From Streptomyces sp. TP-A0874 (lineage in GTDB: Bacteria; Actinomycetota; Actinomycetes; Streptomycetales; Streptomycetaceae), in assembly GCF_001748085.1 (NCBI RefSeq), contig NZ_BBZK01000005.1:496001-560000 (forward strand): a stretch of 64,000 nt of DNA, read 5' to 3'. Below the pieces are notes generated by a model. It was not told where the DNA came from, did not search any database, and was given only the letters and a program-made list of their open reading frames with translations. Below are positions 15,647-24,314 of this stretch, piece by piece. The stretch's first letter is position 1; every line of letters begins with the position of its first letter. A program made the position numbers and the translations under genes.

Positions 15647-17239
15647 TCAGGCACGCTGGTCGAGCAGTTCCTGGACTCGGGTGCGAACCTGTTCGGTGTC
15701 CAGGCCGCGAATGGTCACCGTTGTGCGGCGGCGCAGGACATCGTCGGCGGTGGCGGCCCATTCGTTGTCCCGGGCGAAGACGACCTGAGCCCAGATCTCG
15801 GGACCGTCCGGGTGGATCCGTTTTGCCAGCTCCGGGTCCTGTCGGGTCAGACGCATGATGTCGAAGGACAGCGAGCCGTAGTGCGCGGCCAGGTGGTGTG
15901 CGGTCTCCGGGGCGAGGGACGGTCCGGTCTCCGCGTCCGACAGCAGCTGGCGTGCGACAGCCTCGGGGTTGGAGAGCCCCGGTAGCGGCATCCGGCTCGG
16001 CGCACCGGTCAGTGGACGCACGGTCCAGTCCGGCCGGCGCTCGGAGAGTTCACTGATCTTGCTGATGACCGTGCGGCCGATGTGCCGGTAGGTGGTCCAC
16101 TTGCCTCCCGCGACCGAGAGCATGCCGCCCGGGCCCTCGGTGACGACCGTCTCCCGCTTCGCCGACTCCACGGTGCCCGGACCGCCCGGCAGTACGCGCA
16201 GACCGGCGAAGGCGTACGTGATCAGGTTGCGTGAGAGATGCTCGTCGTGCACCGAGACGGCGGCCTCCTGAAGGATCTGCTCGATGTCGGTGTCCGTGGC
16301 GCGAACGTTCGCCGGGTCGTCTTCGTACGCCTCGTCCGTGGTGCCGAGGAGCAGTTGGTCTTCCCAGGGCAGTGCGAAGGTGATGCGGTATCTGTCGATG
16401 GGGGTGGCCATGGCGGCCTTCCAGGGGGCCGTGCGTCGCAGCACGAGGTGTACGCCCTTGGAGAGGCGGATGCTGGGGGCGGCCCGATGGTCCTCCATCC
16501 GGCGCAGATGATCCACCCACGGACCGGTCGTGTTGAGGACCAACCGGGCGTCGACGCCGAACTCGGCACCGTCCAGACGGTCGCGGAGGTCGGCTCCGGT
16601 GACCCGGCCGCGGGTGAAGCGGAGGCCGATGACTTCGGCGTGGTTGAGGACCACGGCGCCGGCGTCCACCGCGGCGCGCACGGTCATCACGGCCAACCGA
16701 CTGTCGTTCATCTGATGGTCGCCGTACACGGCGACGGCCTTGAGGTTCCTGGTGCGCAGAGCCGGGTTGTCGGCCGCGGCCTTCGACGGGGATATGACCC
16801 GTCCGACGCCGTCGCCGAAGGCGGACAGCGCCGAGTAAGCGAAGACACCGGCCCCGAGCTTCGCCGCGCCATGCGGCCCACCCTTGTAAACCGGGAGGTG
16901 GAAGGGGAGTGGGCGGACGAGGTGGGGAGCGACGTCCCGGGCGAGGACGCGGCGCTCGCGGTGGTTTTCCGCCACCAGCCGCACCGCGCCGGTCTGAAGG
17001 TAGCGCAGGCCCCCGTGGACCAGTTTGGAGGAGGCCGAGGAGGTGGCGCAGGCGAAGTCGCCTGCCTCCACCATCGCCACCCGGAGCCCCGACTGCGCCG
17101 CATGCCAGGCCACCGAGGTGCCGAGGATGCCGCCGCCGACGACGAGGAGGTCCCAGGTCGTGCCGGAGAGCCGCTCCCGGCTCTCCGCGCGGTGGAGGGA
17201 GTGCGTTCCGGCAGTCGGAAGGCTTCGTGCGGTACTCAT
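15647..17239 (-). CDS. glpD: FAD-dependent glycerol-3-phosphate dehydrogenase
   Basis: Oxidises sn-glycerol 3-phosphate to dihydroxyacetone phosphate at the membrane, passing electrons to quinone. The 530-residue protein has the FAD-binding GGGILGTSVAWHA near residue 36, the family segment SSASSKLVHGGLRYLQ, the central DHQMNDSRLAV and the C-terminal GlpD cap domain, so it is full length. ATG 17239 is preceded by GGAG. No glpF or glpK is adjacent; the nearest kinase is the FGGY enzyme at 26841, and the position beside the alcohol dehydrogenase suggests a role in the catabolic island. Confidence 0.93.
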   Translation of the reverse strand: MSTARSLPTAGTHSLHRAESRERLSGTTWDLLVVGGGILGTSVAWHAAQSGLRVAMVEAGDFACATSSASSKLVHGGLRYLQTGAVRLVAENHRERRVLARDVAPHLVRPLPFHLPVYKGGPHGAAKLGAGVFAYSALSAFGDGVGRVISPSKAAADNPALRTRNLKAVAVYGDHQMNDSRLAVMTVRAAVDAGAVVLNHAEVIGLRFTRGRVTGADLRDRLDGAEFGVDARLVLNTTGPWVDHLRRMEDHRAAPSIRLSKGVHLVLRRTAPWKAAMATPIDRYRITFALPWEDQLLLGTTDEAYEDDPANVRATDTDIEQILQEAAVSVHDEHLSRNLITYAFAGLRVLPGGPGTVESAKRETVVTEGPGGMLSVAGGKWTTYRHIGRTVISKISELSERRPDWTVRPLTGAPSRMPLPGLSNPEAVARQLLSDAETGPSLAPETAHHLAAHYGSLSFDIMRLTRQDPELAKRIHPDGPEIWAQVVFARDNEWAATADDVLRRRTTVTIRGLDTEQVRTRVQELLDQRA

Positions 17240-17573
17240 CGCTCTTGCGGCTCCTTGTCGTCTGGGTCGTCCTCATTGGGTCCGGCCACCGGTCTGTCCA
17301 CTCCTGGCCGGCTCTGCTGAACCCAGGTGCCGGTCGGTGAACCGGCCGCCCCTGCGGACCGCTCAGGTCCGCGCACCCGGCACTCGCGTCAAGACGTGGG
17401 TGTGTCGGGTGCGGTCCGAACCGCAAGGCGATCGGCCACTCGGTGGCCCTGGGGCTCCCGGTGGCGGCGGCCTGGTCGGGCTGTCCCACCGCCGGAGGAC
17501 GGGACGAGGAACGCGCCGTGGAGTCCGGTGGGGTGCCGAGGGCCGGGCCTCACCCCGCCGGCCGAGTATTGGG
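17240..17573. other. Intergenic region glpD / alcohol dehydrogenase
   Basis: 334 bases upstream of glpD and downstream of the ADH gene on the same strand. It should contain the glpD promoter. I see no gene, no strong terminator stem and no clear operator. Confidence 0.4.
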
Positions 17574-18680
17574 TTAGTCGAAACTGATGACTGTACGGAT
17601 GCCCTCGCCGCGGCCCATGCGGTCGAAGCCGGTGTTGATATCAGCGAGTGGCGCTCGGTGGGTGATCTGGGAGTCGATGTCCAGGACGCCGTCGAGGTAG
17701 AGGTCGACGAACCGTCCGAGCCCGCTGCGCCCCTTCACCCCTCCGAAGTAGCTGCCCTTGATCGTGCGGCCGTAGCGAGCGAGAACCGGTGGGAAGGACA
17801 ACTGCGCACCACTGGGCTCGACACCGAGCAGCACACAGGTGCCCCAGCCGGCGATGAGGCTGTCGACGGCCTGCCGCATCACCGGCACGATGCCCGTGCA
17901 CTCGAAAGCGGCGTCGACGCCCCCGCCGGACAACTCGTGGACGGCGCCCACGATGTCGTCCACCGCGGAGGCGTCGACGAAGTCGGTCATCCCCAGACGC
18001 TCGGCGAGTGGCCGCTTCGCGGCGACGGTGTCCACACCGATGATCCGCTTCGCTCCGGCGATCCGAGCGCCTTGCACGACGTTGACTCCGACACCGCCGA
18101 GCCCGAACACCGCGACACTATCGCCGTTGCGTACGTCTTCGAGTGCGGCGCCCGCACCAGTCGTGGCAGCGCATCCGAGCAGGCAGACGGAGTCCAGTGG
18201 GGCGTCCGACCGAATACGGGCGAGGGCGATCTCCGGAAGTACCGTGTACTGCGAAAAGGTCGAGGTGCCCATGAAGTGGTGGACGGTCTGGTCTCCGAGC
18301 CGGAAGCGTGAGGTGCCGCCGGGCATGACGCCGCGGTCGCGGGTGTCCTTGATTGTCCAGCAGAGGTTGGTGCGGCCGCTGAGGCACATCCGACAGGAGC
18401 CGCATTCCGGCCCGTACAGCGGTATCACATGGTCTCCCGCTCGCAGACCGGTTACTTCGGGACCGACCTCCATCACCCGGCCAGCGCCCTCGTGACCGAG
18501 TACGGCCGGGTAAACGCAGGAAGGGTTGCCCCCGTCGAAGGCAGTCGTGTCGGTATGGCAGAGCCCACTCGCGGCGATCTCCACGAGGGCCTCGCCGGGG
18601 CCGGGTGGCGCGACCGTAATGGTCTCGATTCGCAGGGGTTCACCAGGGCGGTGCAAGACCGCGGCACGGGAGGAAATCAC
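17574..18680 (-). CDS. Zinc-dependent alcohol dehydrogenase (class III-like MDR)
   Basis: A 368-residue medium-chain dehydrogenase. Catalytic zinc ligands are in SGLCHTD and LGHEGAG plus LLGCAATTG; the structural zinc has all four cysteines (CGSCRMCLSGRTNLC). The NAD site is VAVFGLGGVGVN followed by Asp. The sequence is of the AdhC/formaldehyde-dehydrogenase-like type used in actinomycetes for many primary alcohols and aldehydes, sometimes with mycothiol or tightly bound NAD and an external acceptor. GTG 18680 gives the usual family length. In the island it would oxidise the alcohol or aldehyde released by the oxygenase. Confidence 0.88.
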   Translation of the reverse strand: MISSRAAVLHRPGEPLRIETITVAPPGPGEALVEIAASGLCHTDTTAFDGGNPSCVYPAVLGHEGAGRVMEVGPEVTGLRAGDHVIPLYGPECGSCRMCLSGRTNLCWTIKDTRDRGVMPGGTSRFRLGDQTVHHFMGTSTFSQYTVLPEIALARIRSDAPLDSVCLLGCAATTGAGAALEDVRNGDSVAVFGLGGVGVNVVQGARIAGAKRIIGVDTVAAKRPLAERLGMTDFVDASAVDDIVGAVHELSGGGVDAAFECTGIVPVMRQAVDSLIAGWGTCVLLGVEPSGAQLSFPPVLARYGRTIKGSYFGGVKGRSGLGRFVDLYLDGVLDIDSQITHRAPLADINTGFDRMGRGEGIRTVISFD

Positions 18681-18748
18681 TGCTTCACCGTATGAGTATC
18701 GGTGTGGGGAGTCGAATACAAACCTTCGACCCGCCCCATTGATGTTCC

Positions 18749-19522
18749 CTATTCGCTGAGCTCGGACAGGGCCGCGGCGGCGACCTCGAAGGCGGAGGAC
18801 TCGGTGTTGATTACGTCGGCGTGGCTCCCTGGGATTTCCAGGAGGCGAGCGTCGTCCCCAGCCGCCGTCGCCGCCGCGACATAGTGTTCCGTAAAAGCGA
18901 AGGGGACCCGTTCGTCGGCGCGGCTGTGGAGACACCTGGTCGGCGTGGAAATCGGTGCGCGCGTTATGGGATCCGCGGCCGTGTAGTGCTCTGGAACGGC
19001 CTCGGGAGGCCCTCCGAGGAACTGCTCCACCGCGCCGTCCCCGGTTCCCGCGCGGGCGGCTGCGGCGAGGTGCAGGACGCCGGCGACGGTCACCAGACCG
19101 CTGACCGGGACGGTGGGCGATGTCTGCGAGGTGCGGTCAGCCGCGGCGGTGCGCCCCGCGCACCAGGCAGCCAGCTGCCCGCCGGCGGAGTGCCCGAGGA
19201 TGAACACCCGGTCCGAGTCGAGGGCGTACCGGTCCGCCAACACCGCGCTGTGGTCGACGGCGGCCGCACAGTCCGCCAGGGTGTCGTGCCAGGAGCCCTG
19301 CCCCATGCGCCGGTACTCGATATTCCAGGTGTCCCAGCCGCGGTGCGCCAACTCCACGGCTGCGGGGGCGGTCATCGTGAGCGTGCGATGAGGGCGCCAG
19401 AATCCACCGTGTACCACGACGACGATGCCTCGGGAACGGCTGCGAGTTCGCCGTAGTTCTCCGACGTGATGCGGCCCGGGGCCATAAAACAGCCGGTGCG
19501 TTGAAGAACCAGAGGAAATCAT
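18749..19522 (-). CDS. Alpha/beta hydrolase, kynurenine-formamidase/BD-FAE-like
   Basis: A 257-residue hydrolase. It has the oxyanion motif VVVVHGGFW, EYRRMGQG after strand 4, the nucleophile GHSAGGQLA, a plausible acid near RADERVP and a histidine in GSHADV, a complete triad. The same set (HGGFW, EYRR, GHSAGGQLA) occurs in the hydrolase of the kynurenine operon at 60831, so the two are paralogues. Amide or ester cleavage is likely; in this setting it may split the imported substrate. Transcribed divergently from the ABC importer and probably together with the alcohol dehydrogenase 68 bases downstream. Confidence 0.82.
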   Translation of the reverse strand: MISSGSSTHRLFYGPGPHHVGELRRTRSRSRGIVVVVHGGFWRPHRTLTMTAPAAVELAHRGWDTWNIEYRRMGQGSWHDTLADCAAAVDHSAVLADRYALDSDRVFILGHSAGGQLAAWCAGRTAAADRTSQTSPTVPVSGLVTVAGVLHLAAAARAGTGDGAVEQFLGGPPEAVPEHYTAADPITRAPISTPTRCLHSRADERVPFAFTEHYVAAATAAGDDARLLEIPGSHADVINTESSAFEVAAAALSELSE

Positions 19523-19567
19523 CCGACGATACTAGCCGGTGGCCCCTTGTTTTAAGCCCATACATTC

Positions 19568-19588
19568 TTTCAATGCCGGGCATTGAAA
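19568..19588. promoter_or_regulatory. Perfect 21-base palindrome, candidate operator
   Basis: TTTCAATGCC, a central G, and the exact inverted arm GGCATTGAAA. It lies in the 184-base divergent region between the hydrolase and the importer operon, just upstream of a possible promoter (TTGACT 19597-19602, CAGATT 19620-19625, 17-base spacing). Position and symmetry suggest control of both directions, perhaps by the island's LysR protein or another regulator. Confidence 0.55.
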
Positions 19589-19706
19589 AACAATCCTTGA
19601 CTCAATCTGGATTGTCGGCCAGATTCGGCGCAGTTCACAGTGCGATCCAGGCCACTTTTCTGGCCTCTCAGGATTTGTTTCTCACGGCATTCAGGAGGTG
19701 TGGGCC

Positions 19707-20972
19707 ATGAGATCTCGGTTGTCAAGGGTTGCGGCGGCCGTCGCAGCGGCTGGCTTGCTGCTGTCCGCCTGCGGCGGTAGCGGCGGTGGGGCGGAGGGCG
19801 ACACAGTCAAACTGGGCGCGATACTGCCTTTGACCGGATCCTTCGCCACCTATGGCAAGCCGCTCCAGCAGGCGGCGGAACTCGCCGTCGAGCGGGTGAA
19901 CGCCGCCGGTGGGATCACCGTCGACGGCAAGGCGCACAAAGTGGAGCTTGCGGTCTACGACGACGGGACCGCCTACGCCAAGAACATCCCCCAGGTCTTC
20001 TCCCAGGCGGTGCTCCGCGAGCAGGTGCCGTTCCTGATCACCGCCTGGAGTACCTACAACGTGGCTCCGCTGCTGAAGGCGAACCCGGTTCCGACGGTCG
20101 ATGTGCTTGCCGCGACCTGGCAACCGTCCGTCACCGACCTGGATGACCACATCTTCCTTCTCCGGCCGTTCACCCCGGACATCATCCCCGGTGTACCCGC
20201 CTACATGAAGAAGAACTACAAGGCCGACCGCATCGCTTACATAGGGCCGAACGAGCAGTTCGCCGACGGGCAACTCGCCTCGCTCAAGGCCGCGGCGGAA
20301 AAGTCCGGCGGCAAGGTGGTGTCTGCGACCCGGTACCCGGCGGACGCGACCGACCTCTCGTCCTTCGTCCGCAAGGCGCTCGCCTCCAGGCCGGAAGCGA
20401 TCCACGTCGGTGGCTCGACCCAGGCTGTCGCCCCGCTGCTGACCCAACTGCACCAGGCCGGGAACAAGGTTCCGATCTCGATGTACACCGGCATGACCCC
20501 GGACCAGGCTCGAGACCTCATTGGGCCGGGCCTCTACAACGAGGTCATGGCTAACGTGCACGAGTTCGAAGGCGTGACCCCGCAGACCAACCCGACCGCC
20601 CCCGCCCGGAAGTTCGGTGAGGACTTCCAAGAGCGGTACGACCTCTACGGCATCGACCTCATCCAGTGGTCTTACGACGCGGTATGGATCGCGAAGACCG
20701 CCATGGAGAAGGCGAACACCGTCACCGACAGAGAGAAGATCACCGCTGCTCTGCGGGATCTCACGGTGCCCGAGAAGACCGTCACCGGTTGGATCGAGCA
20801 CGACGGCGGGAAGCTGTTCAACAAGCAGCGGCAGGCCACGTCCCTGTCGGTCGCGCTCTCCTGGGACACCGAGCGGAAGACTTGGGCGCCAGCCTATTAC
20901 TACACGGCCGGACTGCCGGACCAGGAGGTCGAGCAGGTCGACGTGGCTCCGCCCGCGGCGAGTGGGGACTAG
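19707..20972 (+). CDS. Branched-chain amino acid/amide-type ABC substrate-binding lipoprotein
   Basis: A 421-residue type I periplasmic-binding protein of the HAAT (LivK/AmiC/UrtA) group, anchored outside the membrane. The signal peptide ends in the lipobox LLSAC, and the mature part begins VKLGAILPLTGSFATYGKP, the typical opening of the family. Start ATG 19707 has CAGGAGGTG upstream. First gene of a five-gene importer operon. The ligand cannot be read from sequence; members bind amino acids, amides, urea and aromatic acids. Confidence 0.9.
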   Translation: MRSRLSRVAAAVAAAGLLLSACGGSGGGAEGDTVKLGAILPLTGSFATYGKPLQQAAELAVERVNAAGGITVDGKAHKVELAVYDDGTAYAKNIPQVFSQAVLREQVPFLITAWSTYNVAPLLKANPVPTVDVLAATWQPSVTDLDDHIFLLRPFTPDIIPGVPAYMKKNYKADRIAYIGPNEQFADGQLASLKAAAEKSGGKVVSATRYPADATDLSSFVRKALASRPEAIHVGGSTQAVAPLLTQLHQAGNKVPISMYTGMTPDQARDLIGPGLYNEVMANVHEFEGVTPQTNPTAPARKFGEDFQERYDLYGIDLIQWSYDAVWIAKTAMEKANTVTDREKITAALRDLTVPEKTVTGWIEHDGGKLFNKQRQATSLSVALSWDTERKTWAPAYYYTAGLPDQEVEQVDVAPPAASGD

Positions 20973-20974
20973 CC

Positions 20975-21838
20975 ATGGGTACCGTCTTCGACGCGGTGAC
21001 CCTCGGATCGCTGTACGCGCTCCTTGCGGTAGGGCTGTCACTCGTCTACGGCGTCGTCGGGATTCCCCACTTCGCCCAGGCCGGTGTTCTGGCCACGGCG
21101 GCGCTGCTGATGGTCTTCCTCGGCACGGCGGGGCTGCCGTTCGTCGCCATGGTGCTGATCGGCATGCTCGCGGCGGGCGTACTGGCGATCCTGATCGAAC
21201 GCCTCGCCTACACGCCGATCCTGCGGGGCAACCCCACGGCGGTCGCAGGACCGGCGGTGGCACTGGGCATCCTTCTGATACTCGACAGCGCGAACCTGTT
21301 GGTATGGGGCGCACAGCGGCGGGTGATCCCCGTACCCTACGGCAGCACCTCCGTCACTCTCCTCGGTGAGCGGATCGCAGTACTGCGCCTCGTGGTCGTG
21401 GGGCTCGCGGTGATCGCGATCACGGCCCTCCAACTGTTCCTGCGCCGTACCAGGACGGGGCGCTCCATTGTCGCCGTCTCCCAGGATCAGGTCGCGGCCC
21501 GGCTGGTGGGCGTGGGCGTGCGCCGGACGACGACGGCCGCGTTCTTCATCTCCGGACTCCTGGCAGGGGTCGCGGCGCTGGCGTTCGGCACCCTCACCCC
21601 GGCCTACCCGTACATGGCCGACACGGTCATTCTCAGCGCCTTCGTAGTGATCATCATCGGAGGTCTGGGCAGTGTTCCGGGGGCGATCGTCGGCGGGTTC
21701 CTCGTCGGCATCGCCGAAGTCGCGGGCACCGCTCTGATATCCGGTGCCTACGCGCCTGTTTACGCCTTCGTGGTGTTGCTCGCGGTCCTCATGGTCAAAC
21801 CGAACGGACTTTTCGGAAGGAAGGTGCGCTCATCATGA
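20975..21838 (+). CDS. ABC importer permease, LivH type
   Basis: A 287-residue inner-membrane permease with about eight hydrophobic helices, opening TLGSLYALLAVGLSLVYGVV and ending with the family's GGLGSVPGAIVGGFLVGIAE loop that contacts the ATPases. It begins two bases after the binding-protein stop and overlaps the next permease by ATGA. It forms the channel with the LivM-type partner. Confidence 0.9.
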   Translation: MGTVFDAVTLGSLYALLAVGLSLVYGVVGIPHFAQAGVLATAALLMVFLGTAGLPFVAMVLIGMLAAGVLAILIERLAYTPILRGNPTAVAGPAVALGILLILDSANLLVWGAQRRVIPVPYGSTSVTLLGERIAVLRLVVVGLAVIAITALQLFLRRTRTGRSIVAVSQDQVAARLVGVGVRRTTTAAFFISGLLAGVAALAFGTLTPAYPYMADTVILSAFVVIIIGGLGSVPGAIVGGFLVGIAEVAGTALISGAYAPVYAFVVLLAVLMVKPNGLFGRKVRSS

Positions 21839-22827
21839 GACGCCATCTGCCGTCCGTGGCCACCCTGGCGATCCTTCTGGCACTCGGCCTCTACGGCGGC
21901 ACCGGAGCTGATCCTTACCTGCTCTCGGTTCTGAGCACGGTGCTGATCTACACCGTGGCTGTCACCGGCCTGAATCTGCTGGCCGGCTTCGGCGGTTACC
22001 CCAACCTCTCACAGGCCACGTTCATGGGTGTCGGGGCCTACGCGGCCGCGTTCATCCAGCAGACGTCCGACTGGGGTTTCTGGGGGCTGCTGGCCGTTGG
22101 ACCCGTCGCGGCGGCCGTGGTGGGCTCCGTACTCGCCATTCCGCTGCTACGGCTGGAGGGGCAGTACTTCGCCATCGCGACCCTGCTGCTGGGCGTGGTG
22201 TTCACCACGGTGATGCGCAACGTCGAGTCGCTCGGGGGCGAGACCGGCGTCGGCGGCTTCACCCGGCCGTTCGCCGGCGATACCGCGTGGTTCTTCTTCC
22301 TCCTCGCGATCACCGCGGCACTCACCCTGCTCGTAGCGTGGATCGCCCGTCGGCCGCTGGGCCGGCACCTGGACGCCCTGCGGCAGGACCAGAGCCTCAG
22401 TGAGAGCCTCGGGATACCCGTCTACCGCAGGAAGTTCGAGGCTTTCGTGATCGGAGCCGGGATGGGCGGCCTGGCTGGCGTCCTGCTCGCGCACAACGCG
22501 TTCTTCATCGCACCCGAGCAGTTCAACTTCTTCGAATCCTTCCTGCTGTTCGTCGCGTTGATCGTGGGTGGTACGGGCACAGCGGCGGGTCCACTGCTCG
22601 GTGCGGCCTTCCTCGTCGCCCTGCCCGAAGTGTTCCGGTTCGCCCAGGAGGCGCGCTACTTGTTCATGGGCATCGCCTTCGTACTGGTGATGAGGGTGTC
22701 CCCGGACGGAATCGTGGGAGCCGTCTCCCGCCTGGTCCGCCGGACACGCGGAGCGGCCAGGCCACCCGCCCACCAGTTGCGGGAACCGGTGCCGGCCGGA
22801 GTCGGACGGGAGAGTGAAGATGCTTGA
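21835..22827 (+). CDS. ABC importer permease, LivM type
   Basis: A 330-residue permease, about ten hydrophobic segments, with the family motifs TGLNLLAGFGGYPNLSQATF and GGTGTAAGPLLGAAFLVALPE. The final 40 residues are cytosolic and basic/proline-rich. Its stop lies eight bases inside the following ATPase gene, so the operon is translationally coupled. Confidence 0.9.
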   Translation: MRRHLPSVATLAILLALGLYGGTGADPYLLSVLSTVLIYTVAVTGLNLLAGFGGYPNLSQATFMGVGAYAAAFIQQTSDWGFWGLLAVGPVAAAVVGSVLAIPLLRLEGQYFAIATLLLGVVFTTVMRNVESLGGETGVGGFTRPFAGDTAWFFFLLAITAALTLLVAWIARRPLGRHLDALRQDQSLSESLGIPVYRRKFEAFVIGAGMGGLAGVLLAHNAFFIAPEQFNFFESFLLFVALIVGGTGTAAGPLLGAAFLVALPEVFRFAQEARYLFMGIAFVLVMRVSPDGIVGAVSRLVRRTRGAARPPAHQLREPVPAGVGRESEDA

Positions 22828-23533
22828 AGCTGACGGACTGCGCAGGCACTTCGGTGGGGTCAAGGCCGTCGACGGGGTGTCCTTCACAGTCGCGGAGAAG
22901 GAGATCGTCGGAGTCATCGGACCGAACGGCTCGGGCAAGAGCACCCTGATGTCGTTGCTGATGGGCAACAACAAGGTGGACAGCGGTAGCGTCGGCTTCG
23001 CCGGACAGGACGTCACCCGGACTCCGCCGCACCGCCGGGTGCATCTCGGAATGGCCCGGACCTTCCAGGAGACCAGGCTGTTCACCAGCATCGGCGCGAC
23101 GGCCAACGTCACCCTCGCAGCCACGGAGACCAGCCGGGGAGCGGACGTCGACCGTCTCGCCGCCGACTGCCTGGCCTTCGTCGGGCTGCACGGTGTAGGA
23201 GACGCCGCCGTGGCCGACCTCACCCACCTTCAGCAGCGACTGCTCATGATCGCCCTGGCACTCGCGTCCCGGCCGAAGCTCGTGTTGCTCGACGAGCCCG
23301 CCGTCGGCACGGCCGGCGACGAACTGTCGCACATGATCGAGGTCATCCGCCGTATCCCCACCGAACGGGACTGCTCAGTGCTGCTGATCGACCACAACAT
23401 GCGCCTGGTCATGGACGTGTGCCAACGGCTGGTGGTGCTGGACTTCGGCCAGGTCATCGCCTGCGGTGCACCGGCCGAAGTCCGTGACGACCCCCGCGTC
23501 GTCGAGGCGTACTTCGGAACGGAGTCGGCATGA
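22820..23533 (+). CDS. ABC importer ATPase, LivG type, with altered signature motif
   Basis: A 237-residue ATPase. Walker A is GPNGSGKST, Walker B is LVLLDEP, and the H-loop is LLIDHNM. The signature that normally reads LSxGQQR appears here as DLTHLQQRLLMIALALA, so the Ser and Gly of the LSGGQ motif are missing; pairing with the normal LivF may leave one competent ATP site. ATG 22820 lies inside the livM gene end; GTG 22814 is an alternative. Confidence 0.88.
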   Translation: MLEADGLRRHFGGVKAVDGVSFTVAEKEIVGVIGPNGSGKSTLMSLLMGNNKVDSGSVGFAGQDVTRTPPHRRVHLGMARTFQETRLFTSIGATANVTLAATETSRGADVDRLAADCLAFVGLHGVGDAAVADLTHLQQRLLMIALALASRPKLVLLDEPAVGTAGDELSHMIEVIRRIPTERDCSVLLIDHNMRLVMDVCQRLVVLDFGQVIACGAPAEVRDDPRVVEAYFGTESA

Positions 23534-24252
23534 ACGACAGGAAACCGCCGGCACTCCGTACCAGCGGGCTGAGAGCCGGCTACGGTCAAGGAGACATCCT
23601 GCACGGGATCGACATCCTGGCCGAAGCCGGCGCGATCACTGCCGTCGTCGGTCCCAACGGCGCGGGCAAATCGACGTTGATGAAGGTTCTGGCAGGCGTG
23701 CACGACGGTCCGGCAGCCGGCAGGGTGGAGATCTTCGGGGTGGATCGGACCGGCGACTCGGCGCGCGGGCGCCTCGCGGCCGGCCTGTCGCTCTGCCCGG
23801 AACGCCGCCGGGTGTTCCCGACCATGTCGATCGAAGAGAACCTGCTCATGGGGGGCGTGACGCTGAAACCAGCGGCGGCCCGGCGCCTCGTGGAGAAGAA
23901 CTACGAACGCGTCCCCTGGCTGGCCGAACGCCGTCGCACGATGGCGGGCAACCTCTCCGGAGGACAGCAGCAGATGTTGGCGATCTGCCGGGCGATCATG
24001 ACTGACCCGCCTCTGCTCCTCCTCGACGAACCCTCCCTCGGGCTGTCGCCGAAGGTCGTCGACGAGGTCGCCGGCCTGATTCGAACGCTCAATGACGAGG
24101 GGCACAGCGTGCTCATCGTCGAGCAGAACGTGGCCCTCGGCCTCCAACTGGCGAGCACTGTCTACGTACTGAGCCAGGGGGTGATCGCCGAGCAGGGTGC
24201 GGCGGCCGACCTTGCCGAAGACCAACGGCTGATGGCCGCGTACCTGGGCTGA
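23530..24252 (+). CDS. ABC importer ATPase, LivF type
   Basis: A 240-residue ATPase with Walker A GPNGAGKST, the typical LivF segment LCPERRRVFPTMSIEENLLMG, the intact signature NLSGGQQQMLAICRAIM, Walker B LLLLDEP and H-loop IVEQNVA. Last gene of the importer operon, followed at once by a strong terminator. Energises uptake together with the LivG-type protein. Confidence 0.92.
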   Translation: MNDRKPPALRTSGLRAGYGQGDILHGIDILAEAGAITAVVGPNGAGKSTLMKVLAGVHDGPAAGRVEIFGVDRTGDSARGRLAAGLSLCPERRRVFPTMSIEENLLMGGVTLKPAAARRLVEKNYERVPWLAERRRTMAGNLSGGQQQMLAICRAIMTDPPLLLLDEPSLGLSPKVVDEVAGLIRTLNDEGHSVLIVEQNVALGLQLASTVYVLSQGVIAEQGAAADLAEDQRLMAAYLG

Positions 24253-24270
24253 AAACGAGCCCAGCGACGC

Positions 24271-24310
24271 CGGAGCGGGTGGTGTCCGCGATCGGACACC
24301 ACCCGCTCCG
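24271..24310. terminator. Bidirectional terminator after importer operon
   Basis: Perfect 17-base arms (24271-24287 and 24294-24310) around a six-base loop, in the short gap between the convergent livF-type and ferredoxin-reductase genes. Confidence 0.75.
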
Positions 24311-24314
24311 ACGT

